This document shows positions 45,112 to 56,222 of a stretch of 64,000 nucleotides of DNA, in pieces. Made by a program: the position numbers and the translations under genes. The notes beneath the pieces were generated by a model, which made no database searches, was not told where the DNA came from, and saw only the letters and a program-made list of their open reading frames with translations. Each line of letters opens with the position of its first letter. Positions within the stretch are counted from its first letter, which is position 1. This stretch comes from Ctena decussata (Eukaryota; Mollusca; Bivalvia; Lucinida; Lucinidae): positions 49,825,087 to 49,889,086 of the forward strand of contig OZ022508.1 in NCBI GenBank assembly GCA_963989385.1, read 5' to 3'.

Positions 45112-45190
45112 ATGAGCCGCGACACGAGAAAACCAACAAAGTGGTTTTGCACAAACAATTTGTTGGTTTTCTCGTGTCGCAGCTCAATAT
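45112..45190. mobile_element. Minimal GAGCCGCGACACGA-type hairpin
   Basis: About 78 bp holding only the two ends, 'TGAGCCGCGACACGAGAAAA' and 'GGTTTTCTCGTGTCGCAGCT', with almost all of the interior missing. It looks like an internal deletion derivative still bearing complete ends. Confidence 0.85.
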
Positions 45191-45437
45191 TTAAAAAAGA
45201 TATCTAAAATCTAGAAAGTATTTGCTTATTCTTGCAAAAATGGCTGAATTTTTAGAAGGTGAATCCCCTCAGAATGCAGTCAAAACACATCTACAGCAAT
45301 TCCAGTCGGGGGAGATAAACCGAACCCAACCCTCAATGAGATGGTAAAGTCCCTCTTTGTGCTCACCCCACCCTTTTGCCCTTGGCACTCGCATCCTTTA
45401 TGGCCGGACCACATTTTTATTGGCGGCGACGGCCCTG

Positions 45438-46317
45438 TTATAAATATTTATTCGTTCGAAATACGCATCAACAATTTTAAATGGCATTAAAACAATTATG
45501 ATACGGCTTTAGTTATTCAATGAAGATTTTCAAATATTTGTCATTTTAAATAAGGTCAGGATTGCATAAGACCAAAAAAGATTGATTATTGATATCACCA
45601 TTTAAAGAAAGATCAATATCACTTGCATCTGAAAACATTGTTCTTGTCGTTTGGGTCATGTAAACGAAATACCCAATCTCATATAATAATGCCTTAAACA
45701 GCGAAAAACTGGCGAAATGCTAGAAGAAAAATAATTGTCTTTTATATTATGACAATTAAGTGCCTTCATATTCTAACTAAAAATTGTTGGCGGACGCCTT
45801 GGAGTAAATTGGTTTGCGCTCTTGCTCAAAGAGTATAACCCAAACTTTAGGGAAACTACGGTATAATGTTTGTTTGTTATATAGATAATGTGTGTGTATA
45901 ATAGTGATTATGATAATGATTACCGCTGTTTCATTGGTGTCTTTATAATCTAAGAGCATAGGTATTGACATGTTGCCTTTTTAAAATGAACCGCAACGTA
46001 TCAAAACTTGACTTATGGTTGAAAACAGTGCACATGTCCAGACCAGTCTGTGCACATACTCAATCTTGTCACCACTGACAATTATTTCAAATAGTGAAGT
46101 GCGCATGCTTCGACCATACTAGGTATGTGCGCAGATTGGTGTGGACATGCCTGATGTTATTAATATCGCGGTTCTTTTTCGCGTTTTCGGGATTCTCATA
46201 CTCATTTTGAGTCAAAAAGGGAAAGAGGAGTAAAACACAATAACCGTGTTCATGCATGTAAATGATTTTCAAAATCTGCGTTTGAATGATATGCTATGAT
46301 TATTCTCAACTCTGCCC
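45438..46317. other. Spacer, nothing recognised
   Basis: AT-rich, no supported feature. Confidence 0.4.
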
Positions 46318-46480
46318 GGAGCCCCGGTAGCTCAGTGGGTCAAGTGCTGGCCCGCTGGTCTAGCAGTTCTAGGTTTGAATTCGGCTGGCGGTGGAATTCT
46401 TTCAAACCGTAAACAGGGTTTTATTGCACAATGCCTTTCTTTATCATGACATAAATGAAATATTGTTAAAAAATACGTAA
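46318..46480 (+). mobile_element. tRNA-derived SINE, second copy of the 8094 family
   Basis: 'GAGCCCCGGTAGCTCAGTGG' (A box), 'TAGGTTTGAATTCGGCTGG' (B box), body 'TTTCAAACCGTAAACAGG' and 'TTGCACAATGCCTTTC'. It is closer to a tRNA consensus in the head than the copy at 8094. Confidence 0.85.
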
Positions 46481-46535
46481 AATCGCATGCCATCCATATC
46501 CAATGTATGTCAGCCAAAGTTGAAAGTCAATATAT

Positions 46536-46860
46536 CACAGGGTATAATCGATTACGCTATTTTTCGCTTCCTGCAGAGACTGTACATCGTATTTGGCTTC
46601 CGCCGAGACTGTCCGCGATCTCTTGCTTCCTGCCGAGACTTCTGTATATGCAAAATGGCTTCCTGTAGAGACTGTCCGCGTGATTCTGCTTCCTGCCGAG
46701 GCTCTCGGCAGGAAGCAGAGTCACGCGGACAGTCTCGGCAGGAAGCCATTTTTCGAGGGCAGTAGTCCCTACAGGAAGCAAGAGTTTGCTAACATCTCGG
46801 CGAATATGACGGACAGTCTCTGCAGGAAGCGAAAACTGGCTGGCTGGTTTATACCCTGTG
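46536..46860. mobile_element. Foldback element CACAGGG, copy 1, TSD TATAT
   Basis: 325 bp that fold end to end: left CACAGGGTATAATCGATTAC, right TTTATACCCTGTG. The interior alternates CTTCCTGCCGAGACTGTCCG and its complement GGACAGTCTCGGCAGGAAG about a centre CTGCCGAGGCTCTCGGCAG. TATAT lies on both sides (46531-46535, 46861-46865). Frames seen in it on both strands are symmetric by-products of the palindrome, not genes. Confidence 0.92.
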
Positions 46861-46946
46861 TATATGGCGAAATAGATTCCTTGATATTAGAAAAAAAAGA
46901 ATAGACCGTGGCTTCTATCTCTCTTGCAGACGGCTCGAAAAAGGCC

Positions 46947-47235
46947 CAGGCCCGGATCCAGACCACCACATACTGGTGGGGCTGGGGGTGTCGATATGTA
47001 TTTGGGAAGCGAGGGGTGGGGGGAAGAGGGGTTGAAAATGACATAAGAAAGGATAAATTTGATGAGATTTTTTTTTGATAAAGTCTTTTTTTGCCTTGAA
47101 ATATATGTTGTGATATCACATAAGAATCGCCTCGCCGAGGCGATTCTAATGAGATGTTACAACATAAATTTTAATCTAATCATACCCAAGTGGCGGGGCT
47201 GAAGCCCCAAAGCCCACCCCCTGGATCCGGGGCTG
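46947..47235. mobile_element. hAT-like MITE, 289 bp
   Basis: Inverted ends CAGGCCCGGATCCAG and CTGGATCCGGGGCTG, of the CAGxxxCGGATCCAG form common in hAT elements. Flanks AAAAGGCC and ATTAGGCT are a possible worn 8-bp duplication. 'GGCGGGGCTGAAGCCCC' precedes the right end. A clean hairpin at 47123-47147 lies inside. Confidence 0.6.
47123..47147. repeat. Hairpin AGAATCGCCT-CGCCG-AGGCGATTCT
   Basis: Perfect 10-bp arms (12 bp if the loop ends pair). Followed by AATGAGAT, as is the hairpin at 44929-44953. Confidence 0.9.
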
Positions 47236-49045
47236 ATTAGGCTCAAATATTGTCTTCGTTTTACCATGTATATACGGCTAATACCGCTTTTTGCATTTTA
47301 ATTAGTGTAACTCATACTTAACCCAAATATACCTTCAAGCGTTTAATTAAATGGTCAATTCAACTCGAGAGAAAATTGGTGAGTATTAAAATACGATTGA
47401 AGCGTATTACGAGTAGTGTTCTTAAACTTTCAACAAATTGAATGTATTAAAGGTCACAGTAAAGACCATAATTTAAGTTACTATTTTAAAGCTGCAGACA
47501 AAAAATATTCCAAACAAGAAAAATCTTTAAAAACAGATAATCGGCGCAGATTAAATGGAATATGTCTCTAGGTGAAAACTTGACAATAACATTATGATTA
47601 TGACTCAAGTGAGCTATGTCAGTAGGCACCCGCAACCGTAATTTTGACACTGAGTAGCGGCAATGGCCTATCTCAAGACTGAGTTGTCCAATTGGACCGG
47701 AGTCAATTTTGAGATTGATCTGATCCCAAAACAGTTACGAACACGATAATAATAATAATAATAATCTTTATTTCCTCCATGAATGAAGAGTATACATGTA
47801 CATACAGAATAGAAAAAAAAAACAATGAGAACATATATACAAAATTCACAAATATACAAGTACCAAGGATGGATGGATGCATTGCAAATTTACGTCCTTT
47901 TTAACAGTAATACAGTCATAATAGGACGTATGTACCTAGGAGTACAATCTTTATCAAAAGATCTGATTATATCAAGGACACTTTGTGTATGTGTATTAAA
48001 CCGACAGTAGAAATCGGAAGTAGATTTATACTGAAAAAAGTGTTGAATACCTGCGTCTGTTTTCGATAAAATTTCCATCGTAAATTTACAAACACGGGAA
48101 ACATTCTGAAGTATATCTGACAGAGTGCTTGTATTCACGCAGTGTAGTATAACGGGAAAAAAACGAAGATTCAATATTCATTGACCTTTGATACTATTAG
48201 CGTTGATTGACCAATGAAATCTTGTGAATGTGACACAAAAGTGGAATTATACACGGCTGCGCCGAGAAAAAAATAAATGTGAAATACTTTATCAGCGTTT
48301 TAGACTCAGAGATAGAGATAGCTACGACGTAATGATCTCTAAATTTCTCATTGATTAATGGCTTATAAGAGTATTTTATCTCTAAACTATTTTCTTCTCT
48401 CCTATTTCTTTTTGATTTGCATTTTACCAAATTTGTGTAAATTTATAATAATAAATAGCAAAAACAGAACAAAAACAACATTTTTTCCAAATCGTCATAT
48501 ATTTTTACTTACCATTTTCTCGGCGAATTCCACTGTCACTTTAACGGCATACAGTAGCGATATGTCTTTTAACTGATTAAACAGATGTTAACTTTTGGGA
48601 TAATATTACGCAACGTTATACAGTGAGGTGTTTCATAATAAAACTTTTCAATAAACAGGGCCATGTGGTTTGAAATGGAGCGTATGTTAGACAAATATTC
48701 TTGTTTATTGGCTGTGCAAAGGAACAGGGCCAGGAAACAGCGGAAACACAAGACGTGTCTTATACAGCAGAGAAAAAAATGTTTAATAATGTCTGTTTAT
48801 GCTCAAAACTGGAATACTTGGTAGGTTATACGTTTACTTATATACTGGGTAGCGTGGGGTGGGGTGGGGTGGGACGGAACGAGGAGGTACTTGCGGAACG
48901 AATCTTAGCGGTGTTTGGCTTCCATTCTTTCAGATTATTTTGGCTTTCTTTTTATTTAGATTCTTGCTGCATTGGTCATCTCCTTCTTTATACCCTTGTC
49001 TGTCTCGTTTCTCGAGACACAGGGGTTGAGGTGGCACCCTTGTAA
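47236..49045. other. Long spacer with microsatellites
   Basis: (AAT)n at 47745-47765 is followed by CTTTATTTCCTCC, the look of a minus-strand LINE 3' end, but no LINE frame was found upstream. 48853-48872 is a GGGGT repeat ('GTGGGGTGGGGTGGGGTGGG') able to form a G-quadruplex. Frames of 94 (47890-48174, minus) and 114 codons (48701-49045, plus) are not recognised. Confidence 0.45.
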
Positions 49046-49049
49046 GCAG

Positions 49050-49115
49050 TCAGATCTTGAAATAAAGAATTTGCTCCTCTAGGACCAAATTCTTTTGTTA
49101 AAGGGTTGATTCCGT
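49050..49115. mobile_element. Hairpin family F, copy
   Basis: 'CAGATCTTGAAATAAAGAAT', TTGCTCCTCTAGGACCAAA and 'TTAAAGGGTTGATTCCG' as in the 49950 copy. Confidence 0.7.
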
Positions 49116-49945
49116 TTGGGGGCTGCTCTCGCGAGTTAATATGTAGATTCTTACCTGATGTCTGTAGCTATTGTGTCTCACGGTGTGGCTCGGAGAGTGC
49201 TAGTCTTCCCTTCCGAGACCTGCCCATCAGTTTTTTCTTTCAAACTTTTGGGGTTTTAGCGACACTGAAGAAGTTAAATACAGAAACGCGCGTCTGACAG
49301 ACTAAACTCGGTATAGAGACGTTTATACCGACTTTTCGAATTCTTGAGGAAAATATTCAAAATTTGAATCAGATTCTGACGGGACCTCATAATAAGCGAT
49401 GTTTTGAGATTCAGCAATATTTAGCAAACATTTTGAATATACATTAACTGAATTAACTTGCCAAGGATCAGACCAAGCTGCACAACCAAAAAGACTTCTC
49501 GGAGTCTTCTTTTTTGGGGTCTTTTCTTATTTGCTATATAGATTTGCACATGTTCAGTATTGTTTAAAGGAACAGGAAGTAAGTAGTCTGATCAAAGTTT
49601 GGGTCCTGGTCGCTCGTGCTGTAAGGTATCTTTTCAAAAGACGCTTATTTACATTTTATCCATTTTTCCGGCATGACAGACATTTGCAAAAGTAGACATT
49701 CATTTTAAAGTACAATTTACTATAAAATACATACATTTCCCATATATCGACAATCGTATCACATCCCCAAAGCCAGATCAAAAGTCGTGTTTTGCATAGT
49801 TACTTGATTCATGCGGTGGCGTTGAGTGTAAAGCTAAAATTTTATGGTTACTGATACCGAACTCTTAATATATTTTGAAACTGTTCCAGTGAATGGGCAA
49901 CCTTTCAGATGAGGTAATTCTATCTTCTTTTTTTCTCCCCTTGTA
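49116..49945. other. Spacer, nothing recognised
   Basis: No supported feature. Confidence 0.4.
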
Positions 49946-49949
49946 AGCG

Positions 49950-50095
49950 AGGTCAGATCTTGAAAGAAAGAATCTGTTCCTCTAGGACCAAATTCTTTTC
50001 TTTAAGAGTTGATCCTATTTTGGAAGGCCCATCAATACCCAAGACAGCAAACAGGAAACCACAAAAGTTGTTCCCCTTTGCAAATATGGCAGAAA
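49950..50095. mobile_element. Hairpin family F, copy with flank
   Basis: 'CAGATCTTGAAAGAAAGAAT', 'GTTCCTCTAGGACCAAATTC' and 'TTTAAGAGTTGATCC', then 'CAAACAGGAAACCACAAAAG' and 'TTGTTCCCCTTTGCAAA', the complement of the 5' flank in the 31600 and 34301 copies. So the complete element is a larger inverted repeat of about 300 bp. Confidence 0.65.
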
Positions 50096-50466
50096 AACCG
50101 TAGGTGTACCATTTCGAATGAATATACACGCACTTTTAATTTGTATCACATGTATGAAGTTAATGCCATTATTTTAGATTTAGGACAATCTTGTAATTCT
50201 TAAGTTAAATATTGGCAGAATAAAAGATCGTACGCGCATTGACTTTGCACACGTCAAGCTATTACGGGGGAAGAATGAAAATGGCTTTTGGTAATTCATT
50301 GATGATTTCGTATCTTTCAACGAATGTAAAACGGATGGAGATTGTTATATGGCCTTCACGCTAATTTACACGCCTGGTAAACGCGCAATTATATTTCCAC
50401 CTGGAACTGAAAATTCAAGGTTCTGCAAAAAGGTGGCCAAAATATGACAATGCTATTCCACCCATA

Positions 50467-50949
50467 TTATGTAAATTTATAAGTAAAACAGTAAGTTTTG
50501 TAAAAAAAATACTGTTGGGAGTTAACACAAAACTCATGAAAGGCCTGACCAAAATTTCGATTTGGCCACATCCAGGCGTTTTTGTGCCATTTCATAAAGT
50601 ATTTTTCTCCAAGGTTGAAGAATTGTCTCCAAATATGCTTAACATGCATACGAGTCGAATAGTTTGTAAAATTTTGGCTAACTATCTGTAGAAGCTTTTT
50701 TTCATTATTATCATTATTTGCATCTGGGTAATAGAGTTGCGCCTTTACCCAGCTGTGACCTAGGCGTCTCGGATAGGTTATGTAAACTGCCACATAAGCG
50801 TTGTTTGTAACTTCAAGAACATTTGGAAATCTGCAACTTTTGGATTTTGGATGAGCCCTCCGTTCGTTGCGGATCAGCATAGCGTGTAAACGAGATAAAG
50901 AGACAGAAATATCTCGTCTAGCAAATATTTTTTCCGACCTGAATGTCAA
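50467..50949 (-). CDS. Hypothetical ORF, 160 aa
   Basis: One of the longest open frames in the window and not inside a recognised repeat. The protein begins MTFRSEKIFARRDISVSLSR, is basic in its first 50 residues (NERRAHPKSKSCRFPN), mixed in the middle (PRRLGHSWVKAQLYYPD) and rich in aromatic residues at the end (WRQFFNLGEKYFMKWHKNAW). I recognise no family, catalytic motif, signal peptide or membrane segment. In AT-rich DNA one frame of this length is near what chance allows over 64 kb, so it may be noncoding; it could also be an exon or a decayed transposon ORF. Confidence 0.2.
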   Translation of the reverse strand: MTFRSEKIFARRDISVSLSRLHAMLIRNERRAHPKSKSCRFPNVLEVTNNAYVAVYITYPRRLGHSWVKAQLYYPDANNDNNEKKLLQIVSQNFTNYSTRMHVKHIWRQFFNLGEKYFMKWHKNAWMWPNRNFGQAFHEFCVNSQQYFFYKTYCFTYKFT

Positions 50950-51475
50950 ATGTTCAATTAATGTATGTATGTGAGAAATTTGTACAAATAAATAAAGTTT
51001 AAACTAAATGTTCAATTCGAGGTTACTGTGCAGTTGTTCTCTGAAAGTGAATAAGAACTTTTTTAACTTTCTCAGATATCATTTTCTTTCTGTTCACTTT
51101 TTTTATATTTTAAACAAGCATATCTTATGCGACTAACTTAGCCTGGGTTTAGTGAAACTATTATTTAAAATAATGTTTTAATTATTTTTCAAGTGAATAA
51201 ATAAATAATTTTAATTTTTGTAAATATTTTTGAAAATGGAATATATGTCCAAAATAATGAACAGACCGGAAACCAGGCAACAAATTAACTATGCTTTGGG
51301 GTATTTGGATATTGGGGTATTGTGTCACACTTTTGGATTAAAGAATCAGGCCGCTTGCCAGATCTCCATACGTCTGGATATAAGTTCTGCAGATCTTTCT
51401 CAATAAACACTGCAGGCGATTGTGTATCATCACACACAAAACGGAATAATTGCCTACTCGTTTGCTGAAATATAT

Positions 51476-51714
51476 ATGAGCCGCGACACGACAAAACAAA
51501 CAATGTGGTTGTGCGCTCAGCGAAGACTTAGATCAGCCTGGACATCCGCCCAGTTTCAGGACCAGACTCTTCATTAAGTGTCCAAAGGGTAGTTAAGGGT
51601 CTAAGCTACCGCCATACGGACAGCGAAGACTCTGATCAGACTGGGCGGATTTCCAGGCTGATCCGAGTCTGCGCTGGTCGCACAACCACCTTGGTTTTTT
51701 CGTGTTGCGGCCCA
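51476..51714. mobile_element. Complete GAGCCGCGACACGA-type hairpin MITE
   Basis: About 240 bp with ends ATGAGCCGCGACACGAC and TTTCGTGTTGCGGCCCAT. Subterminal pairs 'GCGAAGACTTAGATCAGCC' and 'GGCTGATCCGAGTCTGCGC', then 'GGATGTCC'-type segments, make it nearly palindromic. Its centre carries GGGTCTAAGCTACC, the intact site for the insertion at 34634. ATAT repeats flank it. Confidence 0.9.
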
Positions 51715-52909
51715 TATTATTGCCTAGTTAAATTATAAATTCTGTCATATTCTTGAATTTGTATGGTTTTTATATATGAGTAAGCTTAGCTCATTTATAT
51801 ATATTTTTTCCTTGAAATTTGTCAAAGGACCTGGTATGATAAGGGCCATTTTTGGCCCCCGTTCAAATTCTCTTAAAATTGCATGGATTTTATTGCTTAT
51901 TATATGTGCGTATGGGAACAAACAGAAATAATATGTTTTACTTTTGTTAAGTCTCAGAATAACATGATTTCTGACATGCCTATGTTGGTTCAATAACATG
52001 AATGAAAAGTGCAAGAAAAACTGAGTTTAATAATTTTCCTTTAAAGAAATAAATCATTTACAATAACTTTTTGAAAGCTCTTGATAATAGGCTTTTGATG
52101 AAATGCTTATATTTGGGTGCCACGGCTAATTACCTGTGCACTGCACAAGGCCTGTCAAGGTACCCCACCCACTCAAGTTTGCAAGTCCAGATACGCTAAC
52201 CAAAAAAATTCCAACCGATCAAAATGAAATGGGTACCAAATTATTTCTTGTGTTCTAACTAAGAAAATGAATACACACAACATATGTTTATTTTGTCTAT
52301 GTGCGGAGATATGGGCGTTTTTGTGCCGGGAAAACAGGGAAAATGGTCCAAACGCTGCCAGTTTGGTAACAAAAAGTTAAAAATAAACAAAGAGCCCGTT
52401 CTCCAGCACATTTCATTTTTTCATGGCAAGTAAATGCACCAAAATTATGTCTGCATATGAAATATAAAATATGCTGGAGGCCGGGCTCATATATTTTGAA
52501 AGCCGCAAAGGCTACCAAATTCGTCAGTTTTGTCAGAATCCGCTGGGGTATGGGTATGTTGGAGATTAAAAACACAAATATTTTATGCAAGAACTAGTTG
52601 ATTTTGTATTTGCTATTACATTCAAGATTAGAACTTTCCTATGAATGCATTTTAGTAATCGAAATAGAACTTTTGAAAAATGAGTTTTCTGGGGGCCAAA
52701 TATGGGCCTTATCATACCAGGGCCTTAGAAAACACGCTATACAGAGAGAGAGACAGAGAGAGACAGAGAGAGAGAGAGAGAGGTTGACGTGGATTCTAAA
52801 AAGAGTGAATATTTGTTTTGAAACTTCGAAGCTAGCCTCCAGTAATGTGGACCGTCAGTACGCTGATCTGGGTCTGCACTCTTTTTACCGACAGCATTGT
52901 CCAAGTATG
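51715..52909. other. Spacer with (GA)n
   Basis: An inverted pair 'GGACCTGGTATGATAAGGGC' (51828) and 'GGGCCTTATCATACCAGGGC' (52704) with 'TTTTTGGCCCCC' / 'GGGGGCCAAATATG' marks a possible ~0.9-kb TIR element (about 51825-52725). (GA)n lies at 52744-52782. No gene. Confidence 0.5.
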
Positions 52910-52914
52910 TAGGG

Positions 52915-53247
52915 CACAGGGTATAATCGATTCCGCTAATTTTCGCTTCCTGCAGAGACTGAACTACATATTTGGCTTCCGCCGAGACTGTCCGCGAACT
53001 CTTGCTTCCTGCAGGGACTATTGTCCTCGAACATTTGCTTCCTGCCGAGACTATCCGCGTGACTCTGCTTCCTGCCGAGAGTCTCGGCAGGAAGCAGAAT
53101 CACGCGGACAGTCTCTGCAGGAAGCCATTTATTATGTACAGAAGTCTCGGCAGGAAGCAAGAGATCGCGGACAATCTCGACGGAAGCCAAATATGATGTA
53201 CAGTCTCTGGAGGAAGCGAAAATTAGCGGAATCGATTATACCCTGTG
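52915..53247. mobile_element. Foldback element CACAGGG, copy 2, TSD TAGGG
   Basis: 333 bp, ends CACAGGGTATAATCGATTCC and GATTATACCCTGTG. The centre is CTGCCGAGAGTCTCGGCAG, with repeats of CTTCCTGCCGAGACT and complement. TAGGG on both sides (52910-52914, 53248-53252). Arms are better preserved than in copy 1. Confidence 0.93.
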
Positions 53248-53252
53248 TAGGG

Positions 53253-54649
53253 TAAGTACGCTAATTGTAATTCTACGGATTAAAGAAAGATAAAAATGAC
53301 AACGGTCTAGCGTCGGTTATATTAATAGATGACAATGATTCGGGAACCAACACAGAAATAACAATAATGCTACCACAGTGCGCCTGTAGAAGCAATGATT
53401 TTCTTTATACATTTTTTAGCGTTTTTATTTTATTTTATTTTTTGATCTGCAAAAATTCATTGTTTCGGCGTGGGTGAATCTATTTGCTGAAATACTGACG
53501 ATTTTTTGACAGCTTGATTACGTTCTTTGACATTAAATATCAAACGTCTTTTTTCACTATAAAATTGTCAGAAAACGCACATTTATTAATTACAATCAAG
53601 AACAGAGGCGAGAGGGATCATGCACGCGCAGACGAAAAGAAGGTTAGGAGAATTAGAAGGAAAAGAATATTGTCTCCACAGTTTTGAGTTTTTGAATCAA
53701 AATAGTTCATCTGTAGCATTGAGTTATGAGTAATAATTCCCGGTTTCTTAGTCAGTTGTTCGGCAATTCAATGCAAGAGCCAAAATATTTCTTAGGGCAT
53801 GTATGGCCAAAATTTTGGTTGGACCAATTTTAGTATTTTAAGATCGCGAAGAAAATATTGAGCATAAATATAGAATTCATACAATCGAGTAGAAAGCATT
53901 GTTATATTTTGTCGTTTTACGAGTATTTAAAGACACCTAATCTTTATTTTTATTTATTTATTTTTTTTTTTTTTTCAGTTCTCAGGTTTGGACCGGAATT
54001 GCGCTTCTACGTGGCAAGTGAACCCGTCTTCAGTTGATAGTATATTGTGATTTGAGCCATCTGACATGCACATGACATCTTATTTCATGAATAAGGGTCA
54101 ATAAAACATAATTATTATTTTTTAATCCAGATTTTCTAAAACAGTCTAAAGTTTCTCGAAGCTAAAGCAGTTTGCTTAAAATATATATTTCGGTGTAATA
54201 GCGTATGAAATAATAAACAATAAAATCTGACATTTAAATATTAGTTCAAAAGAAAAGGAAAAGAAAATAATTAGCAAGATATTAACAGGTCATTAATAGC
54301 GCAAACGGCAATGGTATTCTCCTCCCCTTGTTTAGTATTTCAACCAATCAGAAATAAGAAATTGTTTGATTCACAGTCCAGAACAAAAACAGGCATCAGA
54401 AGCCACGCCCACTTCACGGGTTGGACCATAGGGAAGTTTTACATATATGAACCTGTTTATCGCGTAAGATAAATCATTGGATCCGTGGTGTCGTTATTCA
54501 TTCATTCACCTATCGGGCCGAAATGACCTAAACACTGTTGAAAGTGTCGTAGACCCAAAATTAGTATAACCACCTGTCTTCCCTTCTTGTAACGTGATTT
54601 TTTTATATTTATTTTATGTTGATTTTAACTTTAATATTTTTTCTTATTA
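53253..54649. other. Spacer, nothing recognised
   Basis: AT-rich, T-run near 53955-53976. No gene. Confidence 0.4.
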
Positions 54650-54651
54650 TA

Positions 54652-56220
54652 TACTGGACAAAGAAAGTTAAGGATCAAACATTAGACTGATATTTTTCTA
54701 TTGAAAAAAGGTATTTTCAAAAAATCATTTTCTTCTGTTGGATACATCTAGCAATGCTGTGCAAGGCTTCTTGACACATATTGGAATCTGATCACGTGAC
54801 ACACCAGCAGAAATGAATAAAACAGGTATACCCCTAAGATCAGTGTGAAAACTGGCATTAACACAAAACTGAATGTCCATTATTTTTGGCTTTATCCATG
54901 TAAAATCATTTTCAGTTCTCAGCGTGACCTCCAAGGGCCTAAATAACTACATGACAGCCACTCGGAATGCTTCTGGTAAATTCCGAGAGGCCCAATTAGG
55001 GACTAGTTTGCCATTTTTCATGAAAGGCCTGAATGAGCTCTCCTTGAGTTTCAGGAAGCCTCTCGTGATCAGGATTGGCGGTGTAACATGTCCAAAGAAT
55101 GCTCAATCGGATTTAAAACTCGAGATCAAATTGACATGTCAATGCGGGCGATTGTTTCTGTCGCTAGGTACTGGTCCACCACATTTGCTCTGTGAGTACA
55201 TGATGTCATCGCCATAAACTTCAGCAAACGGTCTCGTAATTGGACAAAACGGGTCATTTCTAACTCGGACACCAATCAGAGCGCCTCTGTCTGGCATGTG
55301 CAAGTCCAAACAGCTGCCAATCAAGATCCCGCACCATACCATCACCCACCCTCCTCGAGACATGTCATATTCCGCAACACAATTTAATTCATAGTCTACA
55401 TGACGTGACCTGACAGGCGTCACACCCTTCTCCCATCATCGTGGATATCTACATACAAATCTGGACCCATCTATGAAAAGAACATGGGTTCAATGACCCA
55501 GCTGCCAATTTGTGTCATTTTTTTGCCAACTGTCCTCTCGCATTTCTATGGAATTTCATCAATACTGGCCTTATTACCAGCATGAAAGTGCGCAAATTAG
55601 CTGTATAAAGTCTGTTTCTAACCGTTTTGGCCAAAATTGGCAGATTAAATCATTTTATGGACACACAATATGCGTCCTCACAGTGTTATTGTGCTGAATC
55701 GGTAGCTTGGGACAGAGACTGTCATCCGTATGGACAAGTCAAGTTAATCGCAAGTTTTAAATCTGATTGAACATGCTAAACAGATGTTATAAAACACCAG
55801 TTCTAATAACAAGAGGCTTAAAGAAACTCCTGGAGAGCTAATTCAGGCCTCTCATGAAAAATGGCAAACGAGTCCCAAAATAAGCCTCTAGTCTTTTCCA
55901 AAAGAACACCGAGTATCTGTCATGCAGTTATTCAGACCCCCAGAGATATCGATGAGCACTGGCAATGGTTTTGCATGGATAAAGCCAAGAATCACGGACA
56001 TTCGATTTTGTGGTGATGCAAATTCTCACTTTAGTTTTAGGGGTATATCTGTTTATTCGTTTCTATTGGTGTTTCACGTGATCCGATTCCAATATTTTTC
56101 ATGCAGTTCTGAGCCGCTTTGACAACTGTATTGAACAGAAGAAAATGATTTTTGGATAATTTATTTTTCATGATTTAAGCTTCAGTCAAATATTTGATCC
56201 CTAACTTTTTTTGTCCAGTA
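54652..56220 (-). mobile_element. Tc1/mariner-like element with ~430-bp inverted arms
   Basis: TA flanks each end (54650-54651, 56221-56222). Ends TACTGGACAAAGAAAGTTAA and AACTTTTTTTGTCCAGTA. The arms stay complementary to about 55085 and 55795 ('TTTGGCTTTATCCATG', 'GTTTGCCATTTTTCATGA', 'GGCCTGAAT'). Most Tc1 elements have far shorter repeats, so this is a long-arm form. The ~700-bp centre holds a transposase remnant on the minus strand. Confidence 0.85.
55139..55560 (-). pseudogene. Tc1 transposase relic (DDE_3-like)
   Basis: Reading on the minus strand gives LGHWTHVLFIDGSRFVCRYP, a stop, then RGGWVMVWCGI, DRGALIGVRVRNDPF, RPFAEVYGDDIMY and a final NNRPH. In intact Tc1 transposases this is W..V.F.DES.F, GGGSVMVWGGI, RPF......F..DNA.PH. 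The first Asp is kept (FIDGSRF) but the second is lost or displaced, with stops and likely frame shifts. The enzyme would cut and paste the element; this copy is inactive. N-terminal HTH domains are not seen. Confidence 0.8.
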
Positions 56221-56222
56221 TA

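Larger units (their letters stand above)
44478..45437. mobile_element. hAT-like element, ~960 bp
   Basis: Ends CAAGGCCGTC (left) and GACGGCCCTG (right) are inverted with one mismatch, and the complements 'GTCCGGCCGGTCCAC' / 'GTGGTCCGGCC' match inside them. The flanking octamers TTATTATA and TTATAAAT agree at 5 of 8 sites, a weak 8-bp duplication. Inside, a plus frame from 45241 opens MAEFLEGESPQNAVKTHLQQ and stops after about 34 codons. No transposase is recognised. Confidence 0.5.

Noticed and set aside
46487..46904. Several frames of 65-103 codons on both strands with repeated CRDCPR and GRKQ words
   Set aside because: They are mirror products of the CACAGGG foldback palindrome; the same happens at 52845-53255.
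48853..48872. Interstitial telomere repeat (GGGGT)n
   Set aside because: Animal telomeres use TTAGGG; four GGGGT units are better called a G-rich microsatellite.
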